Assembly (NCBI GenBank): GCA_007570785.1
Contig: ML664152.1
Span: 4,144,430 to 4,208,429 of the forward strand
DNA length: 64,000 nt
From: Antilocapra americana
Lineage: Eukaryota > Chordata > Mammalia > Artiodactyla > Antilocapridae
Reading direction: 5' to 3'
The position numbers and the translations under genes were made by a program. The notes under the pieces were generated by a model that made no database searches, was not told the DNA's origin, and was given only the letters and a program-made list of their open reading frames with translations. Below, piece after piece: positions 55,919 to 64,000 of this stretch (the stretch's first letter is position 1; the number at the start of each line of letters is the position of its first letter).

Positions 55919-57017
55919 CTGAGAAGTGGGATACAAATGCCCCTGATTAAAATCAATGCAAGGTTCCCAGTAACAGGAAGGATAAACGTCACCTCACCAT
56001 GCGGGGACACGAGAATCCTCAGGGGACATCAAGTCCACTTGCTGCCAGCTGCACACTCGTGTGCAGGGTCTCTGGATTGCCCCCTGAGCCCTGGGCTCCT
56101 GGGCACGGCACCCTTGCCCTCAGGTTGGCTCTGTGTCCACCCTGAGGACCTCCAGAAGCAAAGTTTTCCTGAGGAAGTTCTGGGCGGCTCCTCCAGGGAT
56201 CTCCCTCCTCAGCCCCCAAGCAGACTTCCCAAGGAATCAGCCAGGTGGCCATTGCTGGTCACAGACATTCCTGCAGGTGACTTGGGGCTGTTTATGCAGG
56301 CTTAAGAGTTTAGTCTGGAATCCAGCCTTGTGCAGCAGAGGACATGCATCGCTGGAGCCACATTTGACAGTGGGCTCCATGTGGATGCAATCCAGGGTCA
56401 GACTGGCTTGGGAAACTCACACAAAGGTGCCAGGGCTATCTCCTTCCATGGGAGCCACATTGCCAGGCCTGTTTCCTTCTCAGAGTGGCCATCTGGCTCC
56501 TGGGGTATCACCCTGGACTATTGATGACGGCCAAACCTCTGCAGGTAATGGGTGATGTGAAGCTGCTAGGGGCAGTGTGGCTGGGGGAGGTGGGGGGAAT
56601 ATAGAACTGCTGAGGGATTGCAGTGGGTTTGAGGTTGCAGCACTGCTAGGGTCTGTACCTGGATGAGGGGTGCAGCAGGCTTGGGGTTGCAGCACTGTTG
56701 GAGAGGTGCAGAAAGGTTGGGGCTCAGCACTACTGGGGGAAGTGCCTTTAATGCGACACCTGCTCGATTTCCTGCTTCTGCTGTTGGCCAATGGGAAAAT
56801 AGGAAGGGGGAGGACACAGCTGGAGAGAAAGAGGGGAGACCAAGTTTTCACCCTAACTAGATTGGGAGCTGGCCTCCCGGGACTGAGTGCGCTACAGTGA
56901 GTCTACACAGCATAAGATGAGGGCCCACATGGTGCTCCTAATGGCCCTGGCTGGGTGAGCCTTTGCTCATGGGAACTCACCCACCCCGTGGCTCCACACA
57001 CTCTCCCTGCCACTCAC
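55919..57017. other. UMODL1 intron; T/G-rich imperfect repeats at 56,570-56,760
   Basis: Imperfect repeats related to 'GGGGTTGCAGCACTG' (about 56,628-56,740) mark a local minisatellite-like stretch; otherwise unassigned. Confidence 0.5.
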
Positions 57018-57599
57018 CGCAGGCCGGGGTCTTTAGAGATGCAGGCGTGGCGGCCAAGGGCTGGTCTGCAGAGCTGAAGGGTCCAGGGTCCAAGTTTTGC
57101 ACCCACGAGGGATCCAGAGGTGCTGGGGGTGTGTCCCTCATGGGGAGGCTGGAGTGCCACTCGATGTGGCCCATGGGATCCGGGGCAGGAGTGGGCCAGA
57201 AGCGTGGCTCTGCAGTAGAGTTAGGGGGTGACTGTCCAGGGCTGTCTGGCAGGCTGTCTGTGGCTCCAGGAGAGGAACTGTGGGCTGGCCCAGGAACCCT
57301 GGGGGAGAAGGCCACCCTGTTGGCCGTCCACTGGCCGGTCCCCAGGCCTGGGGCCACACTGGCCTTCTCCATGCCATGCCCAGTGCTGTTACCACTGTGG
57401 CTGCCCAAGCTGCTGACTCCTCTCCTGGGTGGGAGCCCTAGGGTCCAGGCCTGGCCTGCTACAGGGGTGCTCCATAGGTGTCCAGGGCCGGGGGACAAGG
57501 CAGGGGTCTCCAGGCTGAAGGATGCTGTTTCTGTGCTGGGAACTGAGGCTGTGACCTCTGACACTGGAGACGGCACATCTGTGGGACTCTCCATGTCAC
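57018..57599 (-). CDS. UMODL1: UMODL1 exon: Ser/Thr/Pro-rich mucin-like segment
   Basis: 582 bases; acceptor TGTGTCTTGACAG, donor GTGAGT; 193 full codons without a stop. It starts DMESPTDVPSPVSEVTASVP and ends SLKTPAC. The composition is rich in Ser, Thr and Pro with many Gly and Ala, and there is a single Cys, at the end. NST (twice) and many S/T-P pairs suit a heavily O-glycosylated stalk between the EGF and FN3 modules. A single exon of this size and low complexity is the least conserved part of the family, so the sequence itself adds little to the identification. The phases at both ends (EGF G|GT, FN3 G|CT) are what fix it. Confidence 0.88.
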
Positions 57600-58490
57600 C
57601 TGTCAAGACACATCCAGGCTCAGATGGGGCATCTGATCTACCCTGACCAAGTGCTCCCATCTCCCAGGGGATCTCAAGGGGGACACAGGCTGTCCCAGTG
57701 GGTGATTCAGAGTATTTAACAGGACCCATGATTTTGGTTTCCCAAGAACTCTCTTTAAAGGCTGGGGAGCTTCTTCATTTGACCAGTGAGAGGACGCCCC
57801 TACGTGAGTAGGGGGTCCACCCAGTGGCTGCAGAACCAGGACATAAATGCAGGGCTTGGTTCCTGCAGGCCACAGATGGGTGCATCTGGCCCTTGAGAAA
57901 CTGGGACAATTTCCCCCAAATATGTGCTCAGTGTGGGGGTTGGTGCTGGTCACTCTTACCAGCCTTCTGGGCATTACACGTGTAAGAAAAAGGATGGGAG
58001 GGGAGTGACTGTGTGGGTCTCAAGCAGCAGCACAGTATACACAGTAGGTAAGGACTAGAGGCTTTCTCCCTAGGGAAAAATTCTCTGCTGCTGCTTCCAG
58101 CCAGAAGGCCTTAGCAGGGATGGCAGAGCAGACAGGTGGCTGAGCACCTCCAATGCCCACTTGCCCCCAGAGCAGATATTGCTAGTCAGTCACAGCACTG
58201 CGAATCTGTATATGACCTCCTGCTTCTTAACTCAGCACTCCAGGCATCCCCAGCCAGCTGATCAGAACCACACCCCATCCCCAGAATCTTGGGGCCGAGA
58301 TGTGCCTAGAATGGGGCTCAGAGACCTCATCTCGAGGCCTTCTCCATGCTCACCTGGGCTCCTACGCCTCTCAGGATCTGGGCCCCCCAGGGAAGGGCCA
58401 CTCCCTCCCTCCAGGGATTTCATCATGACTTTCTCAGGCCTTTTCATTCAAAACAATAATTTAAAATCATACTTTAAAACTGCATTGGTC
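57600..58490. other. UMODL1 intron, nothing recognised
   Basis: Unassigned; the open frame that includes the upstream exon extends here to 57,729 but is intronic. Confidence 0.5.
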
Positions 58491-58790
58491 CAGGGGCTTC
58501 CCTGGTGGCTCAGTGGAAAAGAATCCGCCTGCCAGTGCAGAGATACAAGTTCAACCCCTGATCCGGGAAGTTCCCACATGCCACAGAGCAACTGAGCCCG
58601 TGCACCAAAACCACTGAGCCAGCGCCCTAGAGCCCAGAGGGCTGCAACTACTGAAGCCCAAGTGCCCTAGAGCCCATGCTCTGCAGCAAAAGAAGCCACC
58701 ACAATGACTGGCTTGTGTACTGCAAATAGAGAATAGTGCACACGGCCGCAGAGACCCAGCACAGCCAAAAATAAATAAATAAATAAATTT
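58491..58790 (+). mobile_element. Long CHR/Bov-A-type SINE
   Basis: 'GGGGCTTCCCTGGTGGCTCA' head, then a body with repeated 'CCCTAGAGCCCA' and the terminal AAATAAATAAATAAATAAATT; about 300 bases, longer than Bov-tA. Confidence 0.85.
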
Positions 58791-59013
58791 TCTAAAAACT
58801 GCGTTGGTATAAAGACTAGATTCCTAATTGATATTTACCATGTTAATTTTTTCTTTTGATTTTAAAAGGAACTAAATCATTCTCATGGGTCCCTAACAGT
58901 ATGGTGGGCCCCAGGCACAGTCCCCACCCTGCTGGATGGAAGTCGGCCCTGCTCCAGCCCAGGCCCTCGGGGAGGGGGCTCAGCCCAGAGCAGGGGGTGG
59001 GGAAGGAGCACAC

Positions 59014-59151
59014 CGTCGCAGACCCGGCCCGGTCTGGAGGGGTTGGCATCCCTGGCTGTCTGGCACCGGCAGGTGTATGAGCCCTCGAGGTTGATGCACT
59101 GAGCCGCTGGTGAGCAGTCATGTTCCTGGCTGTCTGCACACTCGTCCCAGT
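59014..59151 (-). CDS. UMODL1: UMODL1 exon: calcium-binding EGF module (most 5' exon here)
   Basis: 138 bases; acceptor CTCCTGCCCGCAG, donor GTGTGC. It encodes WDECADSQEHDCSPAAQCIN and on to RPGRVCD, with six cysteines and the D-W-D-E-C / C-x-N-x-x-G-S-Y-T-C pattern of calcium-binding EGF modules. The first two bases complete an Asp codon whose first base would be on the next exon upstream, which was not found in the window. From family order that exon should be the C-terminal half of the first SEA domain. Confidence 0.95.
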
Positions 59152-59483
59152 CTGCGGGCAGGAGGGAGAGAGGATGTGAGTGAACACGGCTACACAGGAG
59201 AACACGGCAGAGGCTGCTCCGAGAACAGGGTGGTCATGGCATGAAGTTCTTCATGACCATCTTTTCAGCGAATGCACAGAGGGCTGGGGCAGGGCATCAG
59301 TGAGGCGCTGGCATCCAGCACCTGGTGTCGGGGTGAGCGGCCCTGCACAGAGCCCTCCCAGAAGCTTCCATCTGAATCAAGGACCACCTGAACGGAGTGT
59401 CTGCCTGCCTCCATTGCTGTCTGATCTGGAGGCAGAAATGAGACAATGTCAGTTCCTTTGGGGGGTACTAGCACCCACGGACT
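59152..59483. other. UMODL1 intron, nothing recognised
   Basis: Unassigned. An open frame on the minus strand (59,265-59,612) runs into the neighbouring SINE and has no splice sites of quality. Confidence 0.5.
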
Positions 59484-59683
59484 TCCCTCATAGCTCAGTT
59501 GGTAAAGAATCTGCCTGCAATGCAGGTGACCTGGGTTCGTTTGCTGGGTCGGGAAGATCTGCTGGAGAAGGAAATGCAATCCACTCCAGTATTCTTGCCT
59601 GGAAAATCTCATAGACAGAGGAACCTGGAGGGCTACAGTCTATGGGGTTTCAAGAGTCAGGCACGGCTTGGCGACTAAACCTC
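59484..59683 (+). mobile_element. Bov-tA SINE
   Basis: Forward copy from 'CTTCCCTCATAGCTCAGTTG' to 'GGCACGGCTTGGCGACTAAA'. Confidence 0.9.
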
Positions 59684-60209
59684 CAAACCATCACCACCAC
59701 CGCCCAAATTTGTGAATACAGTCCCGTCTTGTTTATTCTTTGCTCCCAAGGGGCTGTCTCTTCTCTCTGATGTGCCAGCATCCCCTAATATTTAGTGTCT
59801 CAAGAAAGAAACAGGAAAATAACTGAGCCAGGAGGTGTCCAGTCACTACCACATGAGCCTTCTGAGACCCAGGACAGCCCTCGCACACCTCCTCTCCAGG
59901 TTTGGGAAATGACCAAGAGAGACTCAAAGGCCTCAAGTCACCAAAAGCCCCGAACCTTCTGATCTGGGCAAGGTCGGCTATTAAGTGAGCCCTGTAAATC
60001 CCCCCAAAGCCTCCGTCCTTTCTCAGCCAGGGCCAAGCTTAGGGAAAACTCATCAGGAGTGTCCCCCTCCTTCTCCTGCCACTTCCTCCCCTCCCCTCTT
60101 CTGGACCCTCTAGTCACCCCCAGCCCCATGTGTGGCCCTGCTGGAGGAAGAATCTAATAGCTTTGGGCATGTTGATGTGTGACTCATCAATAAGGCGATA
60201 CAGGAGAAT
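59684..60209. other. UMODL1 intron, nothing recognised
   Basis: Unassigned intron. Confidence 0.4.
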
Positions 60210-61060
60210 ATGCAGGAGAAAACCTTAAGGAAGAAAGACAAGCATATATAACTTATATAGGAAATCTGAAAAAAAAAAAAAACCGGTACAAATGAACTTA
60301 TTTACAAAACAGAGAGAGAGTTGCAGATGTAGAAAACAACCTTATGGTTACAAGGGGAAGAGGGAGGGGATAGACTGGGATTGACATCTACAATATACAC
60401 CCTACTGTATAATAAAATAGATGATAAGGACCTACTATATTGCACAGAGAACTCTGTTCAATACACTGTAATGACTGCTATGGGAAAAGAATCTGAAAAA
60501 GAGTGCATATATGTATACATATTTCCAGTAGTTTTCCAGTAGTCATGTATGGATGTAACAGTTGGACCATAAAGAAGGCTGAGCCATGAAGACTTGATCC
60601 TTTTGAACTATAGTGCTGGAAAAGACTCTTGAGAGTCCCTTGGGCAGTAAGATCAAACCAGTCAATCCTAAAGGAAGGATTTCCTAAAGGAAATCAACCC
60701 TGAATCTCACTAGAAGGACTGATGCTGAAGCTGAAGCTCTAATACTTTGGTTACTTGATGCAAAGAGTCAATCCATTAGAAAAGATCCTGATGCTGGGAA
60801 AGACTGAGGGCAAGAGGAGAAGGGGACAACAGAGGATAAGATGGTTGGATGGCATCACCAACTCAATGGAGATGAGTTTGAACAAACCCTGGGAGATGGT
60901 GAAGATAGGGAAGCCTGGCCGAGAGAGGTCACAAAAGTTGGACAAGATTTAGCTACTGAAGAACAACAAATGTATATATAAAACTAATGCACTTTTCTGT
61001 ACACCTGAAACTAATACAACATTGTAAATCAACTATACTCCAATTTAAAAATAAAATACT
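60210..61060 (+). mobile_element. L1 3' end, interrupted by BovB
   Basis: 'GTTACAAGGGGAAGAGGGAG' to 'TTCAATACACTGTAATGACT' and, after the interruption, 'ACACCTGAAACTAATACAAC' to 'TATACTCCAATTTAAAAATA' form the artiodactyl L1 3' end. Confidence 0.85.
60525..60968 (+). mobile_element. BovB 3' end / ART2A inside L1
   Basis: From about 'CCAGTAGTTTTCCAGTAGTC' to 'GCTACTGAAGAACAACAA'. Flanking ATGTATACATA / ATGTATATATA looks like an imperfect target duplication in an AT-rich site. Confidence 0.9.
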
Positions 61061-62804
61061 CAAGCTGTATCTCCTGGGAGGAGCCAGGTGGGAGAACAGT
61101 CTTCCCCCAGCCCTGGAAACCCATCCTTCAGCCCCGGTCTGGCTCTGTGGGTCACTGTCTGTCCCACCCCAACTCCATGAGAATTAGGTGGCTCTGAGCA
61201 GAGTCACTCTCTGCCATCAGGGGAAGCTGGGTACCTTGAGGGGGCTGAGGGTCCCCATGAGGGGTGGTCACCAGCCCTCTGCACAGGTTTCCCAAGAGCT
61301 GCAGGGTGGGTCCCCTGGCCAGGCTCAGGGTGTCTGAGGAGCCTGGACTAGGCCAGGCTTCGAGTGAAGACAAGGCACGTGTCCAGTTTTGTGCAGAGAA
61401 AGCTCTGCAACCGGGTGATCAGAGGCCCGTCTGTGGTTTTCAGGTTTGCTTCATGTGATCTTTGCGGAAGCAGCTCCGCTGAGACCAGCAGGCTCATCAG
61501 CTGATGCAACATTTACACCCCGACCCTGGGCTCCCCAATGGCCCAGATCCCCTGGAGTGCTGCTCAACCTCCAGCCTGCAGGTGGCTCAAAGGTGCTGAG
61601 GGTTAAGGCCAGGGCAGGAGACAGGCCAGCCAGGGCAGAGGGCCACGAGGAGAGTGGAGGCCCCTCTGAGACTTGAGTTCAAATCACAGAGCTTCGGAGG
61701 TTATCTAGGGGAGGTAGTTCCCTGCTCACTCAGGCAGCACAGGGCTCAGGAGCAAGCCAGAGCAACTCTGGTCTTGTACCAAAGCCTGGGGCCATGCAGA
61801 TCTTGGCTTTGGGCCTGTGAGCCGTGGGAGCTGCCGAGCAGCCTTCATGCCTCCCGGACCGCCAGACGAGGCCTGCGCTCTGCTCCTGCCAGCAGGAAGC
61901 TGGGACAAGGGTGTGGCCCCCTGTCGAGAGGAGGGGGCGGCCATGGGAGACTTGCAACTCCCCATACAAGTAACCCTCAGGAATGAGGCAGGGAGGCCCA
62001 AGGACAAGCCACCCCATCCCTGAAAAGGCAGGCTTCTCAGGAGGCTCCAAGCTGTCTTGGAGGCCCGGGTGGCCTCTGGGGGTGAAGCCTGCCTGGCCAG
62101 AGCCCTCAGCCCTTCCTGGGGACTGGCGTCAGTGTCTCACTCAAGGAGGCAGGTGGGCGCAGAAAACTGGGTTCTAATGGCAGCTGGTGCCAGAGACAGC
62201 GCCACCAAAGGTGGTGAAAGAGCCCCATCAGCAGGTCGGGGAGCAGTGACAGTCCCGGGGCCTGGCTCCCCTGCCCACGCCTTCTCCTTCTGCCCACAGA
62301 GGTGACAGGCAAGGCCCCCGTGTCTGTGAGGCTGTCAGGGGCCCGTGGCCCACGGGAAGTTTTGGGGAGTGTGGCTGGGCCTGTCCTGAGCTCACAGGAG
62401 GCGGTGTGGCTGCGCTGGTACTGCGGTGACCCAGGGGACCCCTCACGCTGAACAGCGCCACCGTCAGGGCCTTATGGGGCCGAGGTCTGCACACAGCACG
62501 AGGCAGAAAGGGACCTTGTGGACATGTGGGGGCCTAGCGGGTCATCTGCGCTTGGGGCAGGTGAGCAGCACAGCCCTTTCTGAGCAGAGTTTTTGGAAGG
62601 GGTTGGGGGAGAAGGAGAACAAGGGGGAGGGGGATGGGGGAGAACCGGTGGGGGCTGTCCAGGCCCGAGAACTCTTCCCAAGTACAGAAGTAGGTCCTGG
62701 AGAAGTGTTACCCCGACGTGTTGGACGGTGCTGTCAGATGTGCACTGGGCACCTGTTAACTGCCTCCCATCCCCTTCAGCACCCCCTCGTCACCCACAAG
62801 GTGG
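61061..62804. other. UMODL1 intron, GC-rich, nothing recognised
   Basis: About 1.7 kb with long open frames due to base composition; checked on the minus strand for SEA, WAP, EMI or FN3 patterns without result. Confidence 0.5.
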
Positions 62805-62905
62805 GATGTGTCTCATCTTCCCATCTCCCAGACGAGTACACTAAGGCCCAGGAGGCCAAGTCCCCACGGCGAGCCAGCATCAGAGCTGGGAGTCCACCAC
62901 ATCCA
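62805..62905 (-). mobile_element. MIR SINE fragment, reverse orientation
   Basis: 'CATCTCCCAGACGAGTACAC', then 'AAGGCCCAGGAGGCCAAGTC' and 'CATCAGAGCTGGGAGTCCA' follow the complement of the MIR core. Confidence 0.6.
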
Positions 62906-64000
62906 GCCTCCCTCACTGGGTAGTGTGGATAGGACCCAAAAACCAGGGCACTGCTCAACACTGGGCCTCCCCTCCCCCCACATGTACACCACCCCACCCC
63001 CCAGAGGAAGACCTGGGCACACTGCCACCCAGTGTCATAGGGGAACAGGCCTCAGGGAACACCTGAGGTCGTGACAACATGACAGCCACACTGCTGGGAC
63101 CTGGTCATCTGCAAAAACCCTTCTTCCAAACACAGTCACATCTGAAGCTCTGTGTTCTCTTATCTTGCAGGATCACCATTCAACACACAGCCTCACTTGA
63201 CAAGGATATGGAGTAACCTAAGCCTTGATGCTGGGAGATGTGGCTGGGAGGCACCAAGAAGAGGGCTGGGTCTTCCAAAGATAGTTCAGATCTGCCTCAG
63301 GTGGGCCCTGGGGGATCTATCTACAGGCTACCTGGCATCTGCCCAGCACTTGGCCCCTGAGCCCAGGCAGGCAGAGCCACCACCGTGTCCATTCCCGTGG
63401 GGGTGAGTGACAAAGAGATGGCAGGCTAAGCAGACAATGTACCCCACGTGTGACACTCCAGCAGCACTTTCCCGATCTTCTTGGGTTGGGGGAGGTTGAG
63501 ACAGCAAGCCAGAAGGGACTGAGCTCACAGGAGCTACAGCACCCACTCAGGGTCCCGCTCCACTGGCGGGGTGGGGGGGTCACCCATGCCCAGACTGAGC
63601 CCCACACAGGCTCTTTGATATAGAAACTGTGGTGCCCTCACCACACAAGGGAACTGCATCCCCGGGTTGATGGCAAAAGCTTCCCGACGTGACAGCTCAC
63701 TGTCTCTGTCTCTCCCCACCCAGCCCACTCTGGATCCCCAGTATCTCTCTCTGTGTCTCTCAGTGTCTCCACCTCTGTCTTATCCCTGACTCTGAGCCCC
63801 TGCTCCCCCATCTCTCACTGGCCCTGCCCCCACCCTCCCCCCACTCTCTCTTTCTCCACCTCCCCCTCTTCCCTGATCTGTGACTTCCTGCGTCACCAAG
63901 TCAAATGACAGGTGTTCGGGTTAATGACATAGACCCCCATGCTGGTGAGTCTCATAGTGTCCAGGCAGCACTGGACCCCCATGCAGACCCAGGAGGCTCC
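62906..64000. other. UMODL1 intron; pyrimidine-rich tract at 63,700-63,875
   Basis: No exon found. A long CT-rich stretch ('CTCTCTCTGTGTCTCTCAGT' type) lies near the end. Confidence 0.5.

Larger units (their letters stand above)
27281..59151 (-). other. UMODL1: UMODL1 gene, 3' part (12 coding exons)
   Basis: Uromodulin-like 1 is a type I membrane or secreted ZP-domain protein. The twelve exons here were joined by their GT donors and AG acceptors. At every junction the phases agree (for example 1-nt end plus 2-nt start), giving about 856 residues with one stop at the end. Module order EGF, Ser/Thr/Pro segment, FN3, SEA, EGF, ZP, transmembrane matches the family. The C-terminal sequence (YQRMTGKYDFKARSDNFSYQ) is close to what I remember of the human protein. 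The human protein is about 1,300 residues, so roughly a third, with EMI, WAP and the first modules, is missing at the 5' side. All exons are open and splice sites are normal, so the gene looks functional. Confidence 0.92.

Noticed and set aside
57600..57729. Extension of the Ser/Thr/Pro exon frame
   Set aside because: The acceptor at 57,600 gives the required phase with the upstream EGF exon; the extra part has no support.
59152..64000. Further UMODL1 exons (first SEA, FN3, WAP, EMI)
   Set aside because: Looked for on the minus strand with acceptor/donor and domain patterns; no convincing candidate. The frame at 59,265-59,612 is partly SINE.
1..64000. CRISPR arrays, operons, tRNA or rRNA genes
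   Set aside because: No such structures; tRNA-like boxes occur only as parts of Bov-tA and CHR SINEs.

Overview
This is mammalian nuclear DNA from a ruminant (a bovid such as cattle, sheep or goat is most likely). The evidence is the repeat content. The window holds more than twenty copies of the tRNA-derived Bov-tA SINE, several 3' ends of the RTE-type LINE BovB (ART2A-like), cetartiodactyl CHR-type SINEs and L1 copies with the ruminant 3' end. It is about half interspersed repeat and has no bacterial-type gene organisation.

One host gene is recognisable: the 3' two thirds of UMODL1 (uromodulin-like 1), on the minus strand from about 59.15 kb down to 27.28 kb. I could place twelve consecutive coding exons by their GT/AG boundaries, and all eleven junctions keep the reading frame. 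In transcript order they encode a calcium-binding EGF module, a long Ser/Thr/Pro-rich segment, a fibronectin type III-like module, a SEA domain split over two exons, a second EGF module, a ZP domain over five exons, and a transmembrane helix with a short cytoplasmic tail. The 5' part of the gene (signal peptide, EMI, WAP and the first EGF/FN3/SEA modules expected for the family) is not visible and should lie beyond 64 kb.

The left part (1-27 kb) lies downstream of UMODL1 and looks intergenic. It holds a Tigger-like DNA transposon with TA target sites, a hAT-type element with an 8-bp target duplication, a long BovB copy (endonuclease to 3' end) broken by a SINE and by a 3' L1 fragment, and several smaller BovB/ART2A and SINE copies. 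A GC- and CpG-richer patch lies near 19.9-20.5 kb, and a CTCF-like motif near 22.65 kb.

The introns of UMODL1 carry most of the remaining structure: a 9.7-kb intron containing a nested L1/SINE/BovB cluster with a 95-bp tandem duplication, an identical 91-bp tandem duplication at 31.15-31.33 kb, a recent 5'-truncated L1 with a 14-bp target duplication at 51.7-52.1 kb, and a second CTCF-like motif at 52.22 kb. The right end (61-64 kb) is GC-rich intron with only an old MIR fragment.

I see no undescribed biological system. The points most worth following are the exon structure of UMODL1 (including a SEA autocleavage-type site and a long low-complexity exon), the nested insertions that give relative dates, the two short tandem duplications, and the two CTCF-like motifs.
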